A DNA stretch of 64,000 nucleotides. It comes from Pleurodeles waltl (taxonomy: Eukaryota; Chordata; Amphibia; Caudata; Salamandridae). This document shows positions 44,019 to 54,856 of this stretch, piece by piece. The translations under genes were made by a program, and so were the position numbers. The stretch's first letter is position 1. Each line of letters opens with the position of its first letter. The DNA lies in contig NC_090446.1 of the NCBI RefSeq assembly GCF_031143425.1, positions 1,020,477,066 through 1,020,541,065 of the forward strand, read 5' to 3'. Under the pieces are notes generated by a model. The model was not told the origin of the DNA. It was given only the letters and a program-made list of their open reading frames with translations, and did no database searches.

Positions 44019-47000
44019 GCTTGCACCAAAAAAGGGAATAAAGTGGTACAGAGGAGAATGGAGGGAAAGTAGGAGAGGGAAATGTAAAAAAATTAACAGA
44101 ACACAGCCCAACTATACCCAAACTAACACTACCCACAACAGACTCCCAACAGTACAAAGACAAATTTAGACACCAGAAATAACCAAATAAACACTAACAC
44201 AGGATACCACAGACACTTAGGAAACACAAAAAGACAATTCAAAGAGCACACTGGAGACAAATTCACAAAATGCACACAGAGACAAGTCAAAACACAGCCA
44301 CACAGTCAGGAAATATCACAGACTGAAAGTGAAAGTACACCCACTGTACCAATTCTGTAAACAGGATATCCTATTACATCACTTCCTGCCTCAAATATGG
44401 TGCGTTTTTAATCTTACGCGTCAAAATATTATAACGCTTACAGTCTTGCGTCATTATTTTTTGACGTACATGCATAGAAATAACCCTGCATCCATATTTT
44501 GAAATATATTTCATACTTAACCAATTTCAGGGGGTACAGTGTGGGAATTACCGCTGAGGGCCAATGGATGTCTCATGGCAATGGGCGTCATATTTCGACG
44601 CATATACATAATTTTTTGACACATGTGCGTCTTTTTTTACGCATCTACGTCAAAATTTCTGTCTTTGACTGGGTTTGCATCCTTTCTCATTTGTAATAGT
44701 ACTTGACAGGTGTGACAATACAGAGATAGGCTGATTGCACCAACATTGTGCATTCCGGTGTATGGGCACATGTGACAGATCATACTACTACTGACCATGA
44801 TCCTCTACTTGTTGTACCGTATTTGCAACCTTCACTGACGCAATAGATGGCCAAATGTGTGGAATACAATTAGGTATTACCCAGTTTGGGCATGTTTTGC
44901 GTCAAAAGAGGATAGCAAGGCGACGCAACTCAATACAGTAACTCAATGCCTATGGGTCAAAGTGTGTGATTTGGCTCTTACTATTGTAGTTGTCCCACTG
45001 TGTGAACATCACAAGACGCATTTTTGCAAATCTGCTTGTATGCATGTGGAGTCAATGTGTCCATCCATCAGATGCTATTCAGTGTGGAAATGATAGAGGA
45101 AATGTGTTTGTCATACACGTAGCAACAACTGCTGTGTGCACTTCCTAGGTTTTTTGGAACATAAGCACCACCAATGACAAAGTATACACAGGATAGATAG
45201 CAAACAGTTGATCATGGCAATGTTCCAAAACTAAGCCATCACATGTCCTAGAATGTTGGATACTACTTTTAAGGCACTTGTTTGTTTACTCCCCATGAGT
45301 CAGGCATGGGATAATGCTATGTGGGTACGGTGTTTGTGACACAGAGTCCCAAATACAATCCACAAATGTCATGTCATGCCACAGTTGGAGTCATATAAAT
45401 GAGCCATGTCTCTCCTGTGGCAGTGAAGGCACAGAAGCACGTGTTCACATATTTCCAGTGGTAAAATCCACAAAGGTGTCTGGTTCAAGTGTGTGGGCCA
45501 ATGTTTGGCCTGTATCATTATTGGGGTCCATGTTGTCACAGTTACGTGCAGGTCTAGTCATGAGTCTGTGGAGCCATTTCCTGCATCTACAAAGTATCCT
45601 TCACAGCTGAATTGAAGGAAAGCCAATGAGGAATTGAGAACACACATGGCGATAGTCCAGCTATGGCACTGAAGACGTGTTATGAGACTGACAACAGGGC
45701 AACCTTGGTGTGCTGACAAAGTTAATGGATCAGGAATTTTAAACCAGTAGGTTTCCTCACAACATTTGAACACAGGTTAGCCTCTAAAATTCCCACTGCA
45801 TCCGGGAACATCAGTGCCTCTGTGCTGATTAATCTCACAGCTATTCTCCATGCAAGCCCCATCAATATGTTGGGGGGCAATGTGAATCAGCGTGTGGGCC
45901 GTCAGGGTCCTAACATGTGTTGACATTTCATGCATATTATCTGACGTTGTTTGTTGTGCTGGAGGCACCATACCCAATCCATGCATACAGCCATTGTACA
46001 CTGTCACTATTTGTCACTCATGCATACATGAAACCCAGACAAGGGATGGGCCATGATTAGGTTATTTGGAGACAAGTTCCACCCCATGGTACGATAAGTA
46101 AACTGATTATGCTATACAATGTATTTGAGTATTCATTGTAGACCCATCTGAAATAATACCCCAGGAGGAAAGTGAGGGCTGGGAAAGCAACTATGATACA
46201 AATGTAGCCACAGGGAACCTTTATGGTAACGCAAAGACAGGAACCAGTCAGGCTAACAGGATGCAGGGTCAATCAGGATCCAAAAATGTAACAATGCAAA
46301 TACACAGTGAGCAGACTAAGGGGGTCATTCTGACCCTGGCGGCCGGTGGCCGCCAGGGCCACCGACCACGGGAGCACCGCCAACAGGCTGGCGGTGCTCC
46401 CACGAGCATTCTGACCGCGGCGGTTCAGCCGCGGTCAGAAGCGGAAAGTCAGCGGTCTCCCGCCGACTTTCCGCTGCTCGGGGGAATCCTCCATGGCTGT
46501 GGAGCGCGCTCCGCAGCCATGGGGATTCTGACACCCCCTACCGCCATCCAGACCCGCCAGGAACAGGATGGCGGTAGGGGGTGCCACGGGGCCCCTGGGG
46601 GCCCCTGCAGTGCCCATGCCTATGGCATGGGCACTGCAGGGGCCCCTGTAAGAGGGCCCCGCAAAGTATTTCAGTGTCTGCCATGCAGACACTGAAATAC
46701 GCGATGGGTGCAACTGCACCCGTCGCACCCCTGCAACTACGCCGGCTCAATTCTGAGCCGGCGTCCTCGTTGCAGGGGCATTTCCTCTGGGCCGGCGGGC
46801 GCTCTTTTGGAGAGCGCCCGCCGGCCCAGAGGAAATGTTAGAATGGCCGCCGCGGTCTTGTGACCGCGGTGCAGTCATTTGGCGGCGGATCCTTGGCGGA
46901 CGGCCTCCGCCGTCCGCCAAGGTTAGAATGAGGCCCTAAGACAGGTCAAAGGTGGAAAAACACTGTGGAAAATTAAAACAGTGTTTGTCCTGTGTGTTGG

Positions 47001-47998
47001 AACATAACACAATAACCCAAGGGCTGTGTTACACAAGTGATTTATACGGCAATGCATAACATTGTTATACATTCAATGGCAGTGTCAATGCTGTTCCAGG
47101 CAGCTGCAAGGGCAGTGCATGTTCAAATGGCTGGTCTGCATGGAGGTGCTCACAGGTGTGTGCAGCTTCAGTCTCTCACAAGTCCTGTAGGTGAGAATCA
47201 AGTTCAAAGGGCCAACAGTACCTTTCACAGGGGAAGCAATTACAGTTCCTACAGACTACAGGGCAGTGCAATATTTAACCAGAAGTCCATGCAGACAGAA
47301 GTACAATGACTATGGCATACCATACTAAAGAGGGAAGCACACTGAATTCACAATGTGAGTCTGGGTGTGTGTAGAGGAGGGATTATCTGGGTACACATAT
47401 TCCCTTTCCAGGGACCTCTGAAGAAGGGTGGGGTGAGACAGGGAATATGGGTGTGGCAGGACTTGCTATGCTAGTCCTACCTGGGGCACTTGTGCAATCA
47501 ATTTGCTGCTTATGTGGAAATCTTGTCACACATAGTCCTTGCAAAGATAGCTGATGTAACACTTACTGCTGTCAAGGGTCTGGTCATACCTTCTTGTCGC
47601 CAATGCAATAGCACATCCCCTGCCTCATGTATGAGGCATTTTTTTCCCTTATTGACTGATGGTGTCTTAGTTGTGTGCCATATGCTGCGATGTACCATGT
47701 TGCCAACATGTATTTGTGAAATAGCTGTGGTCCTCTGCTATTGCCCTTCAAATGTGAAATGTACAGGATATATGTAATTTACAGTGTGTGTGAGCTTGGC
47801 TTTACATTCATACGCATCAAAATTGATGTGGATTTTTCTGTATCCTAATCTGTATTTCTGCAATGCTCCATGAGGCTACACTCTGATTCTGATAGTTAGG
47901 GATAATATTATGCAAAAATGATTATCCAGACCATGATATAGTAATTAGAATAGGTGTTTATTGACATATGGTAAGACAGTGGTGATGGATGAGTAGAG
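44019..47998. other. H3 region between accessory gene B and the transposase, no gene
   Basis: About 4 kb. Near 44390-44660 there are many GCGTCAAAA and TTTTTGACGC motifs like the H3 ends, so it may be a remnant of another terminus. The 617-bp MITE lies at 46320. No coding signal with family resemblance elsewhere. Confidence 0.55.
46320..46936. mobile_element. 617-bp Harbinger-type MITE with TAA duplication, built of hairpins
   Basis: TAA at 46317-46319 and 46937-46939. Left end GGGGGTCATTCTGACCCTGG; right end from minus GGGCCTCATTCTAACCTTGG. Internal palindromes include 46441-46474, 46598-46646 (23-bp perfect arms) and 46780-46836 (26-bp perfect arms, 5-base loop). Shares hairpin sequences with the MITE at 32993 and terminal sequence with H1. 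Confidence 0.93.
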
Positions 47999-48385
47999 TT
48001 AAAAGAAATTTTGGACAATATGTTGTCTCCGACGCAATCCTGCAGCTGTGTTTGGATGGTCCCCCTCATGTTGATGGACAGCATCCTCCTCTTCCTCCTC
48101 TTCAGGCATTTGTGGGTCGGGTTCATATAGGGGAATGTTCCTTCTTACACATATGTTGTGCTGGATGGCACAGGTCAAAATTATTGTGTACACCATTTTT
48201 GGTGAGTATAGGAGACTGCCTCCGGTGATGTCGAGGCACCTGAATCTTGACTTCAGGATGCCAAAGGTCCTCTTGACTATGGTGCGTGTCCTCCGATGTG
48301 CCTCATTATAGGGAAGCTCTGCTGCAGTGCTTGGGTTTGCAAATGGGGTCATGATCCATGGCTGGATCCCATATCCCTGATCAGC

Positions 48386-51383
48386 TAAAAGAGAAAATTA
48401 GTGAGAACATGTTGATGTAGCGTGCACCATGATTATCACTTTGCATGGCAGTTGTTCTCTTGTGTTGTCTGTGACTCATCTGTGTTTGTGTTATTGTGTG
48501 GAATCCTAGGCTTCTAGGATGTACCATCAGCATTGGGTTGTTTCCTTATCTGAACGGGTGTTTGGCTGATTGGCCGGATGTCAGCAGTATTTTTGTAGAG
48601 TTGCAGTACATTGTGTACTCCCTTGCATTATGTCATGCGAAAGAGGTGTCCCTGTGCCTTTTCTGGGGGTGACATGATACTTCCATGCACAGAATCAATT
48701 CCACAGTGGTGGTAAAACGGTTGCATCTATATACCCTGGACATCCCATCCAATTTCACATATGCAATAGATTATTTAAACATCAGTGAGAACCCCAGATT
48801 TGGCTAGATGACAATGTACAACACATCTCCGTACGTTGTCAGCACTGACGTGTTGACAATGGACTTGTAAGGAATAAGGCCATGCGTGGTCCAGGTCTCG
48901 CCTGAAACTCCGCTGCGCGGCTCTGCAGCACTTTATGCGCATCACTTGTCATCCCTTCTTGTTCCAAAGGTGGCCATCAGCGTTGTCTGCCCTGCGGCAA
49001 AGCTCATAGAGCTGCAGGTTCAGGACATTGGTGGACAAGATGCACTTATCAGTGCTATTCCATGAAGGGACTACAATTACCATGTTTTTAGAGGCTGCAG
49101 CCATCTTGGGGTGTGGCATGCCTATAAAGCCCAGCCACACCCAAGCACGTTGCTCACTATTGTGAAGACTTCAATGCAGTCAGACCTCGTGGGGGTTTCT
49201 CTGAATAAGAGCAGAGTTCCTGAATGGCAGAGTGACATCCAACCAAAGTAAACTTGTTTCCAAGGTGCATTAAAAAACGAGTAGGTCATACTCGTAGCGG
49301 TAAGGCCTTGGTGAATCCAATTTCGGAGAAAGTCGTTCGTTTCAAAGGTAAAGCCCCATTAGCACAACGAGCAAAGCATTTTCAGTTTCCAGAGTACAGT
49401 GGCCTTGGTGCAATTCAAGCATTTCAGTTCACAGATGTAAAGCGCTCTATGCACAGCAGTTCAAGCGCTTCAGTTCACAGGTGTAAAGCGCTCTTGGCAC
49501 GGCAATTCAAGCGTTTCAGTTCACAGATGTAAAGCGCTCTTGGCACGGCAATTCAAGCGCTTCAGTTCCCAGATGTAAAGTGCTCTTGGCACGGCAATTC
49601 AAGCATTTCAGTTCACAGATGTAAAGCGATTTTGGCACGACAATTCAAGCGCTTCAGTTCACAGATTTAAAGCGCTCTTGGCACGGCAATTCAAGTGCTT
49701 CAGTTCATAGATGTAAAGCACTCTTGGCACGGCAATTCAAGCGCTTCAGTTCACAGATGTAAAGCGCTCTTGGCATGACAATTCAAGCGCTTCAGTTCAC
49801 AGATGTAAAGTGCTCTTGGTACGGCAATTCAAGCGCTTCAGTTCTCAGATGTAAAGCGCTCTTGGCACAGTAATTCAATTGCTTCAGTCCACATGTGTAA
49901 AGCGCTCTTGGCACGACAATCAAAGTGCTTCAATTCACAGGAGTAAAAGGTTCTTGGCACAACAATCAAAGTGATTCAGACCACTTGAGTAAAAAGCGTC
50001 CCCTTAGCATAATGAGCGTAGCGCTTTAGGGCAACACAAGTAAAAGCGCTTCCTGATATTATAAGTAAAGCGCTTCAAGTTCAATGAGTAAAAACGTTTC
50101 AGCTTTATAGTTGTGAATGTGAAAGCATTTATGGAGAAAAGCAAATCATAGTTTTCATTGTTCTTTGAAAAGCCTAAGATGTGAAAAGCATATTTAATTC
50201 TTTTGAGATTTTCTAGGTCATGATCAAAGGTTTATGTTGTGAATGCATAGATGTTACAGGATTGATATTCTGAGTATAATCATAGTCCAAAGCTCTTGCC
50301 ATCTCTTGACTCTGAGGTCGTAGTTTACTCTTGTTCCATGTTTCAAAGAAGGGACTTTGCCCTCATTTCAAAAGGGGTCTCTATCTGATATCTTGGAGAC
50401 ACATTTAGTCAAGAGTCTTTTGATGAGTTACATTTCTATGAATGGCTAAATGCATATTTGTTCTAACTTTTTCTTTTCAGATGTCTCTCCCTGCTGTTCC
50501 CTACTCTAATACCGTTCCCCCGACTGGCTTCATCATAACTCTGTGGTATAATAGCTTTCTGAGTTGGTGATGCCGGAAGGTGGGCCTTTTGTTCAGCGAC
50601 GTGCAGATCCCGAGGAAAGGACACTGTGACATGACTATGCACAAATTACACATGTGTGAAAAAATTTCTGCAGACCTATTTCTCTGTCCTTGCCAACTCG
50701 ACTCAGGTTGTAATGTGTGCCTATACATCTGAACATGTTCAAGTTCAGCTGGCTAACTTGGTTGTGAGGTAGTCATTTTGAGTGTCACAAGGTCCATATG
50801 CCTGTACATCTGTTGTGTGTGTGTGAAATTGTCTCAATCTGTATGTGTAGGAATGTGCATTTAAATATTGTCACATCAATATGTGTTCTTCGCACAGTCC
50901 ACTTGCTTATTGGTAGTGGGCAATGTGAGAGCAGGAGTGATGTGAGATATTGGTACAGCCTCAATTATTCCATGTCACCCTCATTCTAGTCATCATCATG
51001 TTATGTGTGTCATGGTGTTTGACCTGCAGCATAACACATTACACACCCCTTACACAGTACATATTGGTTGGAAGGGTGTTTGATTGAGTGTTATTGATGT
51101 GATATGGAAAGATTAATCTTCCAAGTTGTACTGCCAGTTGAGGCAATGTCATTGTCACTGTGTCGTTTTAAATAGTTCCCTTGTGTCTGTGGAGTGGCAT
51201 CTGTTGGTTTTTGGTACTGTCATTTGTCCAGAGGTCTATATTCAATTGGGTCAGGATGTCACACATGCCTAGCAGTGTCACAACCTCATCTCTTCCTGGC
51301 CATGTGTCGATGTCGTGGTGTATGTGTTGTGTGTCCTAGAGGGTTGCTGTGCTGTGTGTATATAAGTAGGTTTCTGTACTTAC
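48386..51383 (-). other. 3-kb intron of the H3 transposase
   Basis: Begins (minus) GTAAGTACAG and ends TTTCTCTTTTAG. Holds the 46-bp array at 49420-50100. The rest (48420-49250, 50110-51370) shows no feature I recognise. Confidence 0.7.
49420..50100. repeat. 46-bp tandem array with AAGCGCT cores
   Basis: TTCAAGCGCTTCAGTTCACA recurs every 46 bp from about 49461 (49461, 49507, 49553 and on), about 10 good copies, then decays through spaced AAAGCGCTT motifs to about 50100. Each unit carries two AGCGC(T) boxes in near-inverted orientation around CAGTTCACAGATGTA. Confidence 0.9.
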
Positions 51384-52315
51384 CAACAAGTAGTCCATTT
51401 CCATATCGTCCATCCTAGAAGTGTTGATTGATGGTGCAGTGACGGAAGATGAATGACTCATGTACACTCCCAGGATACTTTGCCACGATGTTGGTGATCA
51501 AACCACGGTGATCGGCAATGGCCTGCACATTGATGGAGTGTGTGTGCTTTCTGTTGCCGTATAGATGCTCGGTTGCAGCAGGTGGCACAAGGCGTACATG
51601 TGTGCAGTCAATGGCACCAAGCTTGTGTGGGAAGCCATTGATTTGGTAAAACCCCTGTTTAGTCTCCTGCTGCTTCTACTGTGTGTTGGGGAAGCTGATG
51701 TGGTGGGTGTAAGGGAGATGATGGCATCCAATACCTTGGGTAGGAAGGCAGAGAATGAGGGCTGTGAGATCCCGGCAACCGGGGCACCAGTGGTTTGGAA
51801 GGAGCCACCTGCCAACATGTGGAGTACAGCTAGAAGCTTGGTTTCTGGTGGAATGGTGCGGGGTGTCTGCAAGCTGGGTGCCAACTGTGGCTCAATGTTG
51901 CGCAGCAGCTGTTGAATGGCTTGCCAGTTGAGCCTGTACCTCTGGGTGATGTCTTGTTGGCGTAGTCCCAGAAGGGTTGTCCTGGTGCAGAATATCCTCT
52001 CCTGCCTTCTGCGTTGCCTTTGGGGTCCCTGCTGGTCTTGTGGAAGCTGCAGTTGTTGATCCTGTGCTCTGCGTCTGCATGCATACTGGATGAAAAGCAT
52101 CTTCATGTCTTCCTTTTGGAGCTCTGCTATTGCTTCTGTGTGTTTTCATTAAGTACAGGTGTGTTTGCCCCACTTTAACGCCTGCCCTGACCCAGGAATT
52201 TTGGCGTTCGCGGCCTCAGGAGTCAAAGTTTAAATATGGTGCACGGTTTGCGCCAAATGTGCGTCAACATTTTTGATGCACATTTGGTGCAAACAGAGTA
52301 TAAATATGCCCCTGA

Positions 52316-54350
52316 GTTTCTAAACTTTTCTTCCACACACTCATTGGACCTCCTTTAGCTTGTTTCATCTGAAACAATTCAATACAGTTTGGAATGCAGT
52401 AGATGGATACTGTACTGCTCATATATTTCTTCAGATCTACTTCTATCCACTTTTTCAAACTGTCCACTTAAAGGCAACATTTCTCCCTCCATGCAACTTC
52501 CATGTGCAACAACATCTACATCTTTAAGATACACACTATTTTTGTTTTAAGATACCATGTAGCTTTCTTCACCTTATTCACATTCACTAGTTCCTGCCAG
52601 ATCTTTTTGTTTATTTGTGGCCATGCCATTCACTAGAATAAAAATCTCTCTCAACGCCCACAATTTCAACATTGCTTTTAAAATCTAAAGGTAAATACAC
52701 AACTCTGCCTTTAAGCCCTTTCTGAAGCTCAGTGGGTGGCAGTTTCCCAGTCTTTGGTTCATTAAGAACTATTGCTTGAAAAGGATGCATAGATTGTATC
52801 AGTATTCCTTCATAAACATGCAGATATTGAAGTTCCTCTGGAATTTCAGCCAGCTCTAACATATTGTGTATTGCTCTGGTAGGCATTTTGATGTCCTCTA
52901 ATTTGTCTTAGCAAGACTTACACATGATCCAGCATGTTGACAAATCAAAACGTTCCTCCACAAATAAACACACTGCAAACTCTAGCCACTGTTCTTGTTC
53001 AGTTTTCAAAGACATATCAAGATTTCGAATTAGGTCTTTGTAGTGAGTGTGTCGACAACAAATACAAACATAGTTTGTTTTTTTCTATAGAAACTGCATT
53101 AACCTGTGCTATTTCTTGTGCAAAGTTATCAATACTAATATCTGTGTTTTATTCCTGTCCACCTGAACTCCTCATTTTGCCCATACTCCACTTCAGGACC
53201 AAAGAAACGTAACTGAATATCTTCACAAAGATTTTCAACCTCTGATACTAAAGCATACAAACGTGCTTTGTTCATTCCTCCTAAACAAAGTGCAGGACCT
53301 TTTACAAAGTGAAGTCTTCTAACTAAATTTCACATTTTTTAATGATAAACAGCCAAAATTCTAAAATGATGAAAAGTACTTGTGCGCACCTTCCTGGACA
53401 GACACACCAGTGACTGTCCTTTCAAATTAGAATATTTCCTTACTTTGCATGGATCTAATGCTTGAAACTCTGCAGTTTCCCACTTCACATTTCTTTCTGG
53501 AAATTGACATAGAAAATGTCTTAATATATCAATTGATTACTGGGGAACACTATAAATACAACTGCAGTCCCATTTATACACAGGGGTATGTTTACACCTT
53601 CCTTGTACCTCTTCAACTATCTCTTCATCTACATTTCTAGGAACCATCTCCTCTTTTGCAATAGGAGTACCATTGTTTACCTCATAGCATCGGCCAGTTG
53701 TTCCAACTGCATGCACTCATGTGTTATCTTTTAAGTAGTTTTCTTCATTAAAGAAAGCCTTAGTACTAGATGTACGCTTTCATTCTCCTTTTAAAATTTT
53801 ACAAAAATTACTTTTATTAATTAGCACTTTTTACTTCTTTTTTCATAGTAAAGTAATTAGTTTATGCTTCAGGGCAAATGCTTCCTCAGCTATGCTCAAT
53901 GTGTTGTTTTTGCTTCAGTGCTGCCCTTCGCCTTTTATATTACTTCATGTTTCATACCATATTCGGTATTGCCCAATTTCTAAACATTCTTCTTCGTATT
54001 TCTTTAAATTGTTTCTGTCTCCTTGTCAAAGTAGGTGTTTTCTTATAAGACTTTCAGTGTGACTTACTCCTCCTTTGTCAGCTGATTTTAAATCTTGCTT
54101 TTTATTTTCCCATTTTTTCTACATTTTACATTTTTCCAAATTCTGTTTTAGGAAACTCCTTATTTCTCTTACCACCAGCTCTTTTGTTTCCAGTACATTC
54201 TCCACGTATGTCCTTTTTCACCCTCAACTCCAAGCAGATAATACTGATTACTCCGTTTTTTCTCCTTCATATCTTTCTTGGCATTGTTAATCCCCTTTTT
54301 AAACAGAAGTAAATATCTGAAAATCAAGTATAGAATACAAATAACTTTAC
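52316..54350 (-). pseudogene. N-terminal half of the Helitron protein, decayed
   Basis: The clearest frame (52886-52611) reads NMLELAEIPEELQYLHVYEG, then ILIQSMHPFQAIVL and GLKGRVVYLPLDFKSNVEIV, resembling the DUF6570-type region upstream of Helitron_like_N. Frame 52467-52316 ends in MKQAKGGPMSVWKKSLETQ at the H3 border. From 53.9 to 52.9 kb only short frames remain. Confidence 0.65.
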
Positions 54351-54404
54351 ATTACTTACTATTAGATTACGTACTATAGTAGCTACATAGTTGCTTATGT
54401 CATT

Positions 54405-54856
54405 TTCTAGCAGGCTAAGTGTCTAAGTATTGGTGTGTAAATGGGTATAAACGTTGCTGTACGGGTGGCTGTCAGATTGTGTGAGTGGTTGACTGGATAT
54501 ATGAGTGAGTGTATCAGTACCTTTGTAGTCGTGTCACTGGATGTGTAAGTAGCTGTGTGGGTATCTGAGTGGCTGTGTTAGTGGCTGTGTTAGTGACTCA
54601 ATGGGTGTCTAAATGGATATGTAAGGGCCTCTATGGATTGGCAACTGGCTGTGTTAGTCAGTGTTTGGGTGTGTCACTGTGTGTACTACTGCGTTTGTTA
54701 GTGGTGTATACATGACTGCTGTGTGGGTGTGTGGGTGGATGTGCAATTGCCTCTGTCACTGTGTATAAGTGACTGTTAGATTTTGTAAAAAGGTATAGGA
54801 GTGCTTATAAGTGTAAGTGACTGGGTTTATAATGAATGGCTGTATAGATGTGTCAG
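54405..54856. repeat. TG-rich array, third locus (left of the LTR element)
   Basis: GTGTGAGTGGTTGACTGG, GTGTAAGTAGCTGTGTGGG and similar, continuing after the LTR element at 63746. Confidence 0.85.

Larger units (their letters stand above)
47999..52106 (-). pseudogene. HARBI1-like transposase of H3, two exons, broken
   Basis: Exon 1 (52106-51384) starts MKMLFIQYACRRRAQDQQLQ and has WQAIQQLLRNIEPQLAPSL and LHMLAGGSFQTTGAPVAGIS. After DAIISL (about 51710) the frame slips: the Asp-1 box GAIDCTHV, NRKHTHSINVQ and KYPGSVHESFIF are in another frame, with two TAG codons. A donor at 51384/51383 (G|GTAAGT) and an acceptor at about 48386 splice in phase (..LLV|ADQGYGIQPWIMTPF..). Exon 2 (48385-47999) has NEAHRRTRTIVKRTFGILKSRF, with Lys where the catalytic Glu belongs (VIERTFG in H1). 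Inactive by frame and by the missing Glu. The start is the ORF's first ATG and is uncertain. Confidence 0.85.
36214..52312. mobile_element. PIF/Harbinger element H3, 16,099 bp, three genes, TGA duplication
   Basis: Ends are inverted repeats: left GGGCCATATTTATACTTTTT, right end read from minus GGGGCATATTTATACTCTGT. The 3-bp TGA lies on both sides (36211-36213, 52313-52315). Joining the flanks through one TGA restores the Helitron frame (..KKSLETQ|CFPYLFPTG..), which fixes the borders exactly. Subterminal DNA on the left folds (GCGCTGTGC..GACGCACAGCAGCGC). Gene order: accessory gene A (+), accessory gene B (-), transposase (-). Insertions inside: a tRNA-SINE, a 156-bp MITE, a 617-bp MITE and a 46-bp satellite. 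Confidence 0.93.
31886..54400 (-). mobile_element. Helitron, decayed, split by a 16.1-kb Harbinger insertion
   Basis: Minus-strand order, from 54.3 kb down: a decayed N-terminal region, a DUF6570-like segment (52886-52611), the start of Helitron_like_N (52467-52316), [H3 insertion], the rest of Helitron_like_N, a Pif1-family helicase (35440-34208) and a ubiquitin-specific-protease domain (33886-32682). The element lies between two TG-rich arrays (ending 31885 and starting 54405). I could not identify the exact 5' TC and 3' CTRR ends, so outer limits are approximate. Confidence 0.7.

Noticed and set aside
49420..50100. CRISPR-like regular repeats
   Set aside because: 46-bp units are directly adjacent, with no unique spacers; a satellite in a transposon intron.
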